A DNA stretch of 10,869 nt from Rickettsiaceae bacterium (GCA_021741285.1 JAIOYD010000027.1:1-10869), one strand, 5' to 3'; counted from the stretch's first letter, positions 1 through 6,752 are shown. Made by a program: numbers and translations. Notes: generated from the letters alone by a model not told the origin.

Positions 1-185
1 GTACGGAAGACACCGACAATGCAAGTCTTTAAAAGAAGAGGAAGGTGTTTTATTTTATTTATTACTTCTTGGTCCAAAATATTAGTTTTTGATAAATATC
101 CTGTGTTATAATAATAAAGCTGGTTTACAAGACGCTTACGAATATGCCTTGTTTTTAAAGAAAATTCTGGGAAAATTTTCTTCAT
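1..185 (-). CDS. Unidentified ORF, 5' part only (runs off left edge)
   Basis: On the minus strand an ATG at 183-185 opens a frame that stays free of stops to the window edge (61 full codons). It begins MKKIFPEFSLKTRHIRKRLV and is rich in Lys, Arg, Leu and Ile, with a basic first third and a short hydrophobic stretch near residues 47-58. I do not recognise the family and see no catalytic motif in this fragment. The ATG lies 19 nt downstream of the tadA stop codon on the same strand, so it is probably the third gene of a fieF-tadA operon. No convincing Shine-Dalgarno sequence precedes it, which is common in this window. Codon use looks like that of its neighbours. The C-terminal part is outside the window. 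Confidence 0.55.
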   Translation of the reverse strand, partial: MKKIFPEFSLKTRHIRKRLVNQLYYYNTGYLSKTNILDQEVINKIKHLPLLLKTCIVGVFR

Positions 186-204
186 CTAGATGTCATCAAA
201 TTTA

Positions 205-687
205 TTAAATATCTTGTTTATTTTCTCGTAATTTGCTAAAAAAGCTTGTGATAATTGCTTCCGATTCCGCTCTTTGTAGGCCTGAATAAATTTCGGGTCT
301 ATAAAAACAAGAGGGAGTTGTATAAAATCTTACTCCATTTTCTACCGCTCCTTGTTTTATATCCGAGGCAGCGTAGTACATTCGTGCTATTCTTGCGTTG
401 GAAATAGCACTCGCGCACATAGTGCAAGGTTCTAGAGTAATATATATATCGCAATTTGATAAATTTTTATTATTATTTTTTTTGCAAGCAATATCAAGGG
501 CAATCATTTCCGCGTGTAAATTTGAATTGTGGTTTTGTTGCGACATGTTATGTGCTCTAGAAACTATTGTTTTAGTAAGGCGGTCTACTATAACACAACC
601 AACAGGAACCTCCCCCTCTGAGTATGCCATATAAGCTTCATCTAGAGCTGTTTGCATATAAAAATTATTAAAATCAGAATTTGTCAT
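205..687 (-). CDS. tadA: tRNA-specific adenosine deaminase TadA
   Basis: This 160-residue protein belongs to the zinc-dependent cytidine/deoxycytidylate deaminase fold. TadA converts A34 to inosine in the wobble position of tRNA-Arg(ACG), allowing one tRNA to read CGU, CGC and CGA. The sequence shows the catalytic HAE motif (H58, A59, E60: zinc ligand and proton-shuttling Glu) and the PCTMC motif (P87, C88, C91: the two other zinc ligands). The N-terminal helix, the VPVG turn (residues 27-30) and the FYTTPS loop region are placed as in bacterial TadA. The length is normal for the family. It starts 28 nt after the fieF stop codon and ends 19 nt before the next ORF, so it is probably co-transcribed with both. 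Guanine deaminase or CMP deaminase are alternatives, but the pattern around the zinc site fits TadA better. Confidence 0.93.
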   Translation of the reverse strand: MTNSDFNNFYMQTALDEAYMAYSEGEVPVGCVIVDRLTKTIVSRAHNMSQQNHNSNLHAEMIALDIACKKNNNKNLSNCDIYITLEPCTMCASAISNARIARMYYAASDIKQGAVENGVRFYTTPSCFYRPEIYSGLQRAESEAIITSFFSKLRENKQDI

Positions 688-715
688 GAGCTTTAGAGAT
701 TTATATAAGAAATTA

Positions 716-1579
716 TTAGACAGGATCTTGGTGAATTATAATCTCAGCCTTAGGGAAATGCTTCATTAATTCAGTAGCGATTTGATCCGAAATATTATGG
801 GCTTCAAGTAGAGATAAATTTCCATCCATTTCTAGATGAAATTGAATAAAAGGCTTGTCACCGGCAGATCTAGTTTTTAGCTCATGAGCTCCCTTCGCTT
901 CCGGGAAAGCGTTAATAATTTGTAAAATTCTTTCACGATCATTGTCGGCAAATTCTTCATCTGCTAGGTTGCGAATAGCATCTCTAAAAAGTTGGTAAGA
1001 TGCATATAGTATATATAGTGAAATGCTTATTCCTACTAAGGCGTCAATATACCAAAATGCCACGCTTAAATATAGTGAGACAACAACAGCTAGGTTGCTT
1101 ATAAAATCTGAAAAATAGTGCACTTTATCAGCTGCAATAATTTTTGAGCCAGTTTTTTTAATTACAAAGCTTTGATATATAACTAAAACAAGTGTTAGAA
1201 AAATACATAAATACATTGCATCTACGCCGAGTTCAGAATTTTGTGGAATATCTCTTAGGTATAAAGCTTTGCTTGAAGAGAAAAGAGTAAATAAACATGA
1301 TATTAAAAAAAATATAGATTGCGAAAATATTGCTAGATCTTGGAACTTACCATGACCGAATCTATGGTTATCATCTGGAGGAGCCAGGGCAATTCTGATC
1401 GCAATTAAATTAATAAATGAAGAGGAAATATCTAGGAGTGAATCGATAAGAGAGGCTAGTATAGACTGTGATTCAGTTGCAAGCCAACCATAGCTTTTTA
1501 TTGATAGGATTATGAAGGCCACTACAACAGATGCATATGATGCAGATTTGATTAAGTCGTTTTCTTTAAGTCCTAACAT
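716..1579 (-). CDS. fieF: Cation diffusion facilitator, FieF/YiiP type Zn2+/Fe2+ exporter
   Basis: This 287-residue inner-membrane antiporter exports divalent metal (Zn2+, possibly Fe2+ or Cd2+) in exchange for protons. All metal sites known from E. coli YiiP can be seen. The transport site in the membrane is D46, D50, H154 and D158. The cytoplasmic loop site is D69, H72 and H76, in the DDNHRFGHGK segment. The C-terminal binuclear site comprises H232, H248, H261, H283 and D285. About six membrane segments lie in residues 12-200, and the soluble metallochaperone-like domain covers residues 205-287. The length is full. The chosen ATG gives the standard N-terminus. It heads a minus-strand operon with tadA, and a consensus-like promoter lies just upstream. 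Its position back-to-back with a lipoprotein-znuCB block puts zinc export and import next to each other. Substrate choice between Zn and Fe is inference. Confidence 0.92.
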   Translation of the reverse strand: MLGLKENDLIKSASYASVVVAFIILSIKSYGWLATESQSILASLIDSLLDISSSFINLIAIRIALAPPDDNHRFGHGKFQDLAIFSQSIFFLISCLFTLFSSSKALYLRDIPQNSELGVDAMYLCIFLTLVLVIYQSFVIKKTGSKIIAADKVHYFSDFISNLAVVVSLYLSVAFWYIDALVGISISLYILYASYQLFRDAIRNLADEEFADNDRERILQIINAFPEAKGAHELKTRSAGDKPFIQFHLEMDGNLSLLEAHNISDQIATELMKHFPKAEIIIHQDPV

Positions 1580-1592
1580 GAGAGTAATTTAT

Positions 1593-1624
1593 TTGCAATA
1601 TACTAGCTAAGTGTTTATTATACT
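1593..1624 (+). promoter_or_regulatory. Possible divergent promoter of the 17 kDa-type lipoprotein gene
   Basis: A plus-strand TATACT (1619-1624) resembles a -10 box and overlaps the fieF -10 on the other strand. The best upstream -35 match is TTGCAA at 1593-1598, 20 bp away, which is too far for a confident call. The geometry would make expression of fieF and the lipoprotein gene mutually exclusive at this site. Only the -10 match is reasonably good. Confidence 0.25.
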
Positions 1625-1647
1625 AGTATCTAAGAAATTAATGTCAA
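1617..1647 (-). promoter_or_regulatory. Candidate sigma70-type promoter of fieF-tadA operon
   Basis: On the minus strand a perfect TTGACA (-35, positions 1642-1647) is followed after 19 bp by a perfect TATAAT (-10, positions 1617-1622). It points toward fieF, whose ATG is about 38 bp downstream of the -10 box. The two consensus hexamers are striking, but 19 bp is longer than the usual 17, so its strength is uncertain. The -10 overlaps the short palindrome ATACTAGTAT at 1620-1629, which also carries a -10-like element for the opposite direction. Confidence 0.45.
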
Positions 1648-1660
1648 TTTTTTGTACGTC

Positions 1661-1667
1661 AGAGGAG
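1661..1667 (+). promoter_or_regulatory. Shine-Dalgarno site fixing the lipoprotein start
   Basis: AGAGGAG lies 8 nt before the ATG at 1676. It is the best ribosome binding site in the window. It sets the start at 1676 rather than at the in-frame TTG at 1652, which would put eight extra residues ahead of the lipoprotein signal peptide. Confidence 0.8.
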
Positions 1668-1675
1668 AAGTTTTT

Positions 1676-2146
1676 ATGAAAAAAATAGCAAATTTATTAT
1701 TAATTACTGTCGTGTCAATTTCGATGGTTGCTTGTAATGGACAAATGAATAAGCAAGGCGGAGGAACTTTGATTGGGGGGGGCGTTGGTGGTTTACTTGG
1801 TTCACAATTTGGTGGAGGAGAGGGCAAGATTGCTACTGTTGCAGTGGGTGCACTTGCGGGAGCTTTAATTGGCAATCAAATTGGCAAAACAATGGATGAG
1901 CACGATAAACTAATGCTGGAAAAAAGCTCACATCAAGCGCTTGAATTTTCTCCTTCTGGTAGTAGTGTAGAGTGGAACAACCCAGATAGTGGTAATCATG
2001 GTTATATAACCCCAACTAAGACTTTCAAAGAAAGTGGCCAATATTGCCGTGAATATCAGCAAGAGATTGTAGTTGGTGGTGAAAAAAACAAAGCCTATGG
2101 CAAGGCTTGTCGCCAAGCAGATGGTCATTGGAAAATAGTCCAATAA
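1676..2146 (+). CDS. 17 kDa surface antigen-like outer membrane lipoprotein
   Basis: This 156-residue lipoprotein resembles the Rickettsia 17 kDa (genus-common) antigen. Residues 1-19 form a lipoprotein signal peptide with a basic start and hydrophobic core. They end at a lipobox-like MVAC with C20 as the lipidated residue; Met at -3 is tolerated and the rickettsial protein has a similar site. Residues about 30-70 form a glycine-zipper (2TM-type) region: GGGTLIGGGVGGLLGSQFGG, then a second Gly/Ala-rich hydrophobic helix ending GNQIG. The C-terminal half (about 75-156) carries the conserved blocks PSGSSVEWNNPDSG, QYCREYQQ and YGKACRQADG, with C124 and C145 as a possible disulfide. The order and spacing match the rickettsial antigen. 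Such proteins sit in the outer membrane facing the periplasm or surface; their exact role is unknown. A strong inverted repeat follows the stop codon. Confidence 0.9.
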   Translation: MKKIANLLLITVVSISMVACNGQMNKQGGGTLIGGGVGGLLGSQFGGGEGKIATVAVGALAGALIGNQIGKTMDEHDKLMLEKSSHQALEFSPSGSSVEWNNPDSGNHGYITPTKTFKESGQYCREYQQEIVVGGEKNKAYGKACRQADGHWKIVQ

Positions 2147-2171
2147 TAACAATCCTATACAAATATTAGGT

Positions 2172-2217
2172 AATCTGATATCATTCTCTGAGAAGATTAT
2201 AGAGATGATATCAGATT
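2172..2217 (+). terminator. Strong inverted repeat after the lipoprotein gene: terminator or operator
   Basis: The left arm 2172-2189 and right arm 2201-2217 pair over 17 bp with a single bulged T at 2184/2185 and an 11-nt loop. As RNA it would end the lipoprotein transcript, although no clean U-run follows the stem (TTACTTGCTTAAGTTTT), so it is not a textbook intrinsic terminator. Each arm also contains the self-symmetric octamer TGATATCA (2176-2183 and 2207-2214), and the two centres are 31 bp apart, about three helical turns. That would equally suit a pair of dimer-binding operator sites in front of znuC, whose ATG is at 2234. The call as terminator is the default reading. Confidence 0.5.
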
Positions 2218-2233
2218 TACTTGCTTAAGTTTT

Positions 2234-2932
2234 ATGACCCCACTCGTTGAATTCAAATCTCTATCAAAAAAATTCGGCAACCATACTGTAGTTGAGGAGA
2301 TAAGTTTTAAATTAAACAAGGGTGAGATTACCACTTTAATTGGTCAAAATGGAGTGGGTAAAACTACCTTGGCTAAAATTATATTGGGTCTTGAGTCATA
2401 TGATAGTGGCGAATTAATAATTGCAAAAGATTTGCGTATTGGTTATGTGCCCCAAAGTTTAGATTTAAGCTTTGCAATTCCTATGACTGTAAAAGGTCTG
2501 CTAGAAATTTTATCGCATCATAAGACAATATCAGAAGACTTTGCTTTATCTTATTTTGTAGATTTCGATGAAATAAAAAATAAAGATATTTCAGAAATAT
2601 CTGGAGGGCAACTGCAAAAGATTCTTCTTGCTGGAACTATAATTAGTAAACCAGATCTGATAATTCTAGATGAGCCGACGCAATATTTAGACGTTGTGAG
2701 TCAACAGGAATTTTATAAAATGTTAGCAGAATTAAAGAATAAATTCGGTATAACGATTTTTATGATTTCACATGATTTGTTTACTGTAATGAAAAATTCT
2801 GACCAAGTTATTTGCCTTAATGGCCATGTTTGTTGTAGTGGCAAACCGACGGACATCGATAGTAATAGTGCCTTTAAAAATGCTCTATCCGAAATTGGAG
2901 TTTATATTCATACTCACGATCATAAACACTAA
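2234..2932 (+). CDS. znuC: Zinc ABC transporter ATP-binding protein ZnuC
   Basis: This 232-residue ATPase powers high-affinity zinc import with the permease ZnuB. The ABC motifs appear in order: Walker A GQNGVGKT (37-44), Q-loop Q74 in YVPQ, signature ISGGQ (122-126), Walker B LIILDE (142-147) and switch histidine H180 in MISHDL. The GHVCCSG block at 197-203 is characteristic of ZnuC. The tail HTHDHKH (226-232) is His-rich and could sense or buffer zinc. The length is normal, or slightly short compared with enterobacterial ZnuC. The stop codon is only 3 nt from the znuB ATG, so the two are translationally coupled. No good Shine-Dalgarno sequence precedes its ATG; the inverted repeat ends 16 nt upstream. 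The solute-binding partner ZnuA is not in the window. A manganese or iron ABC transporter of the same family is a less likely alternative. Confidence 0.9.
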   Translation: MTPLVEFKSLSKKFGNHTVVEEISFKLNKGEITTLIGQNGVGKTTLAKIILGLESYDSGELIIAKDLRIGYVPQSLDLSFAIPMTVKGLLEILSHHKTISEDFALSYFVDFDEIKNKDISEISGGQLQKILLAGTIISKPDLIILDEPTQYLDVVSQQEFYKMLAELKNKFGITIFMISHDLFTVMKNSDQVICLNGHVCCSGKPTDIDSNSAFKNALSEIGVYIHTHDHKH

Positions 2933-2935
2933 TTT

Positions 2936-3709
2936 ATGGAAATTATAATATTTGTATCTATTTTAATAGGTTTGATCTTCGCCCCGCTTGGTTGCTTTGT
3001 TATGTGGAAGCGTTATGTGTACTTCGGTGAAGGTCTATCTCACGCTAGTATGTTGGCGCTAGCAGTCAGCGTAATTGCGGGATTGCCAATTATATACGCT
3101 GGCATCGTCAATACATTGTTTTTTGCTTTACTGGTTTTTAAGATGAAAACCAAGTCAGGTAATAATGCTGCGATTGGCTTGGCTTCAAGTGTTATGATTT
3201 CACTGGCGCTGGTATTAGCTAATATTTTTCCTGGTCGTTTTAATTTTAATAGCTTGTTTTTTGGTGATATAATTGGAGCAACTAGTGAAGATGTGGTTAG
3301 ATTATGTATAATTCTAACTGTTACTTCTGTCTTTTTGATAATATCATTTCGTCAGCTTATTTTAACAATCCTGAGCAGGGATATAGCTCATTCAAAAGGA
3401 ATATCTGTAAAAATACTCGAGCTTCTCTTTTTATCAATTTTATCGTTTGCGATAATTGCGACTATAAAAATTGTAGGGGCACTATTGGTTACTAGTATGA
3501 TACTGATACCTGCTATGATTGCACGTCTTACATCTAAAACACCAGCAATGATGATTTGGTTGTCGATCTTTTTTGCTATTATGATGAATTGTTCTGGAAT
3601 TTTATTGTCGTTTTATGCTGATTTACCATTTGCTCCAATTGTAATTTTGTGTGGCGGAGCCATTTATCTTTTTGTTCATGTTGTCATAAACATTTTATAT
3701 TTTAAATGA
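2936..3709 (+). CDS. znuB: Zinc ABC transporter permease ZnuB
   Basis: This 257-residue integral membrane protein of the ABC-3 (ZnuB/MntB/TroC) family forms the zinc channel with ZnuC. It is almost entirely hydrophobic, with about seven to eight membrane segments (roughly residues 1-19, 38-68, 83-97, 121-145, 166-195, 205-226 and 232-252, some of these being double spans). Recognisable family blocks are YFGEGLSHASMLALAV near the N-terminus, the loop FNSLFFGDI (104-112), and VGALLVTSMILIPAMIARL (180-198), the ABC-3 signature that contacts the ATPase. It begins 3 nt after the znuC stop codon with no Shine-Dalgarno sequence of its own, which indicates coupling. It is convergent with the LtaS-like gene, whose stop codon is 24 nt away, so the two transcripts are likely to overlap at their 3' ends. 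Confidence 0.9.
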   Translation: MEIIIFVSILIGLIFAPLGCFVMWKRYVYFGEGLSHASMLALAVSVIAGLPIIYAGIVNTLFFALLVFKMKTKSGNNAAIGLASSVMISLALVLANIFPGRFNFNSLFFGDIIGATSEDVVRLCIILTVTSVFLIISFRQLILTILSRDIAHSKGISVKILELLFLSILSFAIIATIKIVGALLVTSMILIPAMIARLTSKTPAMMIWLSIFFAIMMNCSGILLSFYADLPFAPIVILCGGAIYLFVHVVINILYFK

Positions 3710-3733
3710 AGTTTAAGGTAAGCGTTAAGTTGT

Positions 3734-5476
3734 TTAAAAATCAAGCTGCTTAACAATCAGGCTTTTATAGCTTTCAAGCAGTTTAATGTTCTCCGTACAA
3801 CCGGCAATTTGGCCGTGGCAATTCTTTCTGATAAATGAATTGGCTTTATAGAAAGAATTATTATTTATTTTTGCTATATCAAGAAGTAGTCCGGGAATAA
3901 AAGTTATGTCAAGTGCGGGATATTTTGACTCATCTTTAATATCAAAATTTGCATTTATATTATAGAAAGTTTTGAAATAATTTTTTATGTCTCTAGTAAA
4001 TCTAAGTTGCGTTGAAAAACCTTCAAACGAAGGTAGATGATCACCAAAATTTACAATTATAGTTTTCTTTTTGCGTTTCATTAATTTTGCAATTAAGTCT
4101 AGTTGGTCTTCGTTTGTTTTTGCTAGCCTTGCAACATAATCATTAAGCTTTGAACATAACTGATCGTTCATTGAGAGACTGCAACCTATATTGTCAGGGA
4201 AAAAGCTTGAATGAGGACCGTGGTTAAGCATAGTGGCTGCAAAAAGATATTTAGGTTTTTCTGGGTTTCGATCAAGGGCATCGATGACCATATCGCCAAT
4301 CATTTTATCTGGGATACGTCCCCAACTTTCTGGTTCAAACCCGTATTCGTAAATGTCAGTAATCTCATGAGAACCAAGCTTCGTATAAGCATCCATAGCT
4401 AAAGAAAAATTCTTGTCCACGGGATATAGAACCTCAACTCTGTAACCTATAGATCTTAGGTAAGACATGATAGAGTTATTTGTATGTGGAACGAGAGTGA
4501 TAAAGGGCATGTAGCTAGGTCCAGCGAATGATTTGTGTGGCACCCCGGTATTAATTTCGTATTCACTTATCCACGAGCTGCCGCCAAATGTATTGACATT
4601 TAATATTCCGCTATATTTTGTATATTTTCCATTTTGGAAAAACTCAAATTTTAGTTTGTCTGCAAAATCGTAATCTAGCTTACTAGGGTCAAATACTGAT
4701 TCGTTGAGAATGACTACTATATCAGGCAGATCATCTTTGTTTGTAACAGGTATGTTTTTCTCTTTTTCTACTTTATCTAGTATTAGGCTTTCGTCAATTG
4801 CTCCTGCTTTAGGATCTATATAAATATCTTGAATAGTAAATATTATGTCAGCAAATGGACCATAGACTTTTCTTGGATACTCTTTGGTTTCATTCTTTAT
4901 CGATTCAATTGCTAAATGGAAGTATGATTTTTTGTCGAAAGCTATTTCAAAGAGCTTTGAACTAAGCAGAATTGCTACACCAAAAGATACTAATCTTAAT
5001 GCATAAAAGTTTTTGCTCCCTAGGCGTTGCTTATCAAGGAAAGTATCAAATTTATTCCAAAGCAAAATAAAATTAATCAATAATAGTACAAATATTAAGT
5101 AGATTTCTTTAGTGGCATATTCATAAATAAGTCTCATAAGACCATGGTTTATTAATAGTTTAAGCATAAAAAAATCTGCAGCAGATAATTCCTGCATCAA
5201 GAATTGCCATTTTATTAGCTTCATATAATCAAATGAAACTGCTAATAGAAGGGTTGAAAACCCAGAAAGAAGGATGCGGTTAGTGATGAGTATTATTATT
5301 AAGTAAAAATAAAGGGCTATTATTAAGTTTGCAAATAATAATGTGGTATGAAACTTAGTTGTAAAACCAAGAAATAATACTAGCAAACCAAACCATGTAG
5401 TTAGAGAAAAGTACAGCTCTTTTAGAGATATTTTATGATCAACGATTGAATCAATTAAGTTAAGGATTTTCTTCAT
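3734..5476 (-). CDS. LtaS/MdoB-type phosphoglycerol transferase-like (sulfatase-fold) membrane protein
   Basis: This 580-residue protein has about five membrane segments in residues 20-178 and then a large periplasmic alkaline-phosphatase-superfamily domain (about 250-535). The domain contains PDIVVILNES (251-260, metal ligand E259), the nucleophile loop FGGSSWISEYEINTG (297-311), NHGPH (418-422) and NFGDHLPS (476-483, metal ligands D479 and H480). These are the landmarks of LtaS and MdoB/OpgB enzymes, which move phosphoglycerol from phosphatidylglycerol to an acceptor glycan. A Gram-negative endosymbiont should lack lipoteichoic acid, so the acceptor is more likely a periplasmic glucan, LPS or another surface glycan; that is inference. 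The nucleophile, normally Thr, aligns here with Ser (S301). The start at 5476 is followed at once by the first basic and hydrophobic segment. It stands alone on its strand. Confidence 0.8.
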   Translation of the reverse strand: MKKILNLIDSIVDHKISLKELYFSLTTWFGLLVLFLGFTTKFHTTLLFANLIIALYFYLIIILITNRILLSGFSTLLLAVSFDYMKLIKWQFLMQELSAADFFMLKLLINHGLMRLIYEYATKEIYLIFVLLLINFILLWNKFDTFLDKQRLGSKNFYALRLVSFGVAILLSSKLFEIAFDKKSYFHLAIESIKNETKEYPRKVYGPFADIIFTIQDIYIDPKAGAIDESLILDKVEKEKNIPVTNKDDLPDIVVILNESVFDPSKLDYDFADKLKFEFFQNGKYTKYSGILNVNTFGGSSWISEYEINTGVPHKSFAGPSYMPFITLVPHTNNSIMSYLRSIGYRVEVLYPVDKNFSLAMDAYTKLGSHEITDIYEYGFEPESWGRIPDKMIGDMVIDALDRNPEKPKYLFAATMLNHGPHSSFFPDNIGCSLSMNDQLCSKLNDYVARLAKTNEDQLDLIAKLMKRKKKTIIVNFGDHLPSFEGFSTQLRFTRDIKNYFKTFYNINANFDIKDESKYPALDITFIPGLLLDIAKINNNSFYKANSFIRKNCHGQIAGCTENIKLLESYKSLIVKQLDF

Positions 5477-5556
5477 TAATTACTTATTATTTTATGGAAC
5501 TTCTTTTACACGATAGATGAAAAACTAACTCAATCAATATATTAACGATAAAAGAC

Positions 5557-5587
5557 TTGATTCTTTTAAAAAATTAGTGCATATTAC
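5557..5587 (+). promoter_or_regulatory. Weak candidate promoter for tRNA-Val
   Basis: TTGATT (5557-5562) and TATTAC (5582-5587) are spaced 19 bp apart, with the tRNA 5' end 15 nt after the -10 box. The position is right for a tRNA promoter, but both hexamers are only partial matches and the spacing is long. Confidence 0.3.
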
Positions 5588-5602
5588 GCAGGCAAGGTTT
5601 AA

Positions 5603-5678
5603 GGGCGATTAGCTCAGCTGGTAGAGCATCTCGTTTACACCGAGACGGTCGGCAGTTCGAATCTGTCATCGCCCACCA
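5603..5678 (+). tRNA. tRNA-Val (anticodon UAC)
   Basis: The 76-nt cloverleaf has an acceptor stem GGGCGAT / ATCGCCC, a D-arm starting GCTC with loop AGCTGGTAGA, an anticodon stem TCTCG / CGAGA with the seven-base loop TTTACAC (anticodon TAC), and a T-arm with TTCGAAT. It has discriminator A5675 and an encoded CCA at 5676-5678. It closely resembles E. coli tRNA-Val(UAC). It reads the GUN valine codons and lies 43 nt upstream of the ialB-family gene on the same strand, so the two may share a transcript. Confidence 0.96.
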
Positions 5679-5721
5679 TAAATCTCGCCATATTAATTTT
5701 AAGTATTTTAGATAAATAATC

Positions 5722-6261
5722 ATGAAAACAAACGCGAAACAACTTACATTCGTAATATTAGGTTTACTAATAGTAACTGCAGTATTTACTTTTTCAAAGT
5801 TAAATGTTGCTTCTGCCGCTAAAACTGATGGTAAGAAATTTGGAGATTGGCAAGTTGCTTGCACACCCGCGGATGAAAAAACAAAAACTCCTGAAGTGTG
5901 TATGTTAAATCAACAAATCAATGTTACACAGGAAGATAAGACTCAGCAACCTGTGGCTTTATTCCAAATAGGCTATTTTGGTCCTAAGCAGGAATTAAAG
6001 CTTATTCAGACTTTGCCACTTGGAGTAAGAATTGAAGCTGGTACCTCTATAATAAGCTCCAAAAAACTAATTGCTCCGGGCAAGTACACCACATGTATTG
6101 CAGGTGGATGTCAAGCAGTGGTTCCTCTTTCTAATGCAGATTTAAAAGCTTTGTTTTCAAATTCTGAGAATGTAGTGGCTTTTATGAACCTCGAAGGTAA
6201 ACAACTTAGTTTACCAATATCAATAAAAGGTCTAGAAGAAGGGTTGAACTACCTTAAATAA
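5722..6261 (+). CDS. Invasion-associated locus B (IalB) family periplasmic protein
   Basis: This 179-residue protein has an N-terminal signal peptide (basic start, hydrophobic core at about residues 8-25, probable cleavage near ASAA at 30-33) and then an IalB-type domain. Family landmarks are FGDWQVAC (40-47), a second Cys at C60, the LPLGVRIEAGTSI block (98-110), and TCIAGGCQA (124-132), whose C125 and C130 give four Cys in total, enough for two disulfides. The namesake in Bartonella was linked to erythrocyte invasion; in other alphaproteobacteria the family is widespread and its molecular role is unclear. The ATG at 5722 has no visible Shine-Dalgarno sequence but gives a proper signal peptide. 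The gene follows tRNA-Val by 43 nt and is followed by a long hairpin. Confidence 0.88.
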   Translation: MKTNAKQLTFVILGLLIVTAVFTFSKLNVASAAKTDGKKFGDWQVACTPADEKTKTPEVCMLNQQINVTQEDKTQQPVALFQIGYFGPKQELKLIQTLPLGVRIEAGTSIISSKKLIAPGKYTTCIAGGCQAVVPLSNADLKALFSNSENVVAFMNLEGKQLSLPISIKGLEEGLNYLK

Positions 6262-6276
6262 TTTGTAGTTTAAGTA

Positions 6277-6326
6277 TACCATTTCCTATTTAAATTCTTA
6301 TATCGGATTTTAAACAGGAAATGGTA
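6277..6326. terminator. Long hairpin 3' of ialB, probable bidirectional terminator
   Basis: Arms 6277-6294 and 6309-6326 pair over 18 positions with one A-C mismatch and a 14-nt loop. The right arm contains the stop codon of the transposase remnant on the minus strand (6310-6312). It lies 16 nt after the ialB stop codon. There is no long T-run on either side, so intrinsic termination is plausible but not certain. Because no terminator is seen directly behind the autotransporter gene, this hairpin may also end minus-strand transcripts coming through the IS remnant. Confidence 0.5.
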
Positions 6327-6672
6327 AAATTAATTTATTTGGTAGGATATAAGATAAGAATTTTCTGATAAATGAGCTTCTAAGTCTTTGACTAGCTTCA
6401 TCCCAGATTGATTTAGCGACTGCAAATGCCGCTCTTTGAACTTGAGCATTTTTCGTATCTCGTCCTACATCAATAACAAATATGTTTCTCACCTTACCCA
6501 TCAATGGTAATGTAGTTTGTACTCCTTGTAATGACTACTGCATTTTCTGTAAGTTAATTCCTTTTATATATCTTTTATAACTGTTGCTAAATCGGTGATA
6601 TCTCCATACCGCTGGGCTGATTATCGATACAGGAAATCTAGGATGTTTCGGTGGGCGATGGAGGGCATATAA
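6310..6672 (-). pseudogene. IS6-family transposase remnant, internally deleted and with an internal stop
   Basis: Read on the minus strand from 6672, one frame gives 45 codons, a TAG at 6535-6537, then 74 more codons to a TAA at 6310-6312. The first part contains PRFPVSIISPAVWRYHRFS, which resembles the N-terminus of IS6-family transposases (HRFP..II..AVW.Y.RF). The second part, LPLMGKVRNIF, then GRDTKNAQ and SIWDEAS, resembles the C-terminal end of the same family (MG.V.NLF..GR....A....R..AF..W.EA). The two ends sit in the same frame, but the whole DDE catalytic core, well over 100 residues, is missing between them, so the element cannot transpose. The tail after about residue 95 probably reads into flanking DNA. 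The comparison is from memory of the family and was not computed. Confidence 0.6.
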
Positions 6673-6752
6673 TCATTTATATAAAGTTATTTGAACCTTT
6701 CTAGAATATCACTAAAATCCTATCTAGCTCAATCATACCCTTCTTATAGCAA

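Noticed and set aside
398..634. 78-residue plus-strand ORF opposite tadA
   Set aside because: It lies wholly antisense to a well-conserved gene, with no ribosome site and no family resemblance.
1652..1675. TTG start that would lengthen the 17 kDa-type lipoprotein by eight residues
   Set aside because: The strong AGAGGAG site lies inside this extension and serves the ATG at 1676, which also gives a normal lipoprotein signal peptide.
1630..2152. Minus-strand ORFs opposite the lipoprotein gene, one of them proline-rich
   Set aside because: The Pro-rich composition is simply the complement of the glycine-zipper codons; there are no start signals and no recognisable domain.
3723..3757. GTTAAG/CTTAAC inverted repeat between the convergent znuB and LtaS-like genes, considered as a terminator
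   Set aside because: Only six base pairs match around a long loop and no T-run follows; too weak to annotate.
5574..5864. 96-residue minus-strand ORF containing MTDSNCRPSRCKRDALPAEL
   Set aside because: It is the antisense reading of the tRNA-Val gene, a well-known artefact pattern, and also overlaps the ialB start.
6310..6504. 64-residue minus-strand ORF as an independent hypothetical gene
   Set aside because: Its alternative start has no ribosome site, and its frame continues upstream as part of the IS6 transposase remnant; it is better described as the C-terminal piece of a pseudogene.
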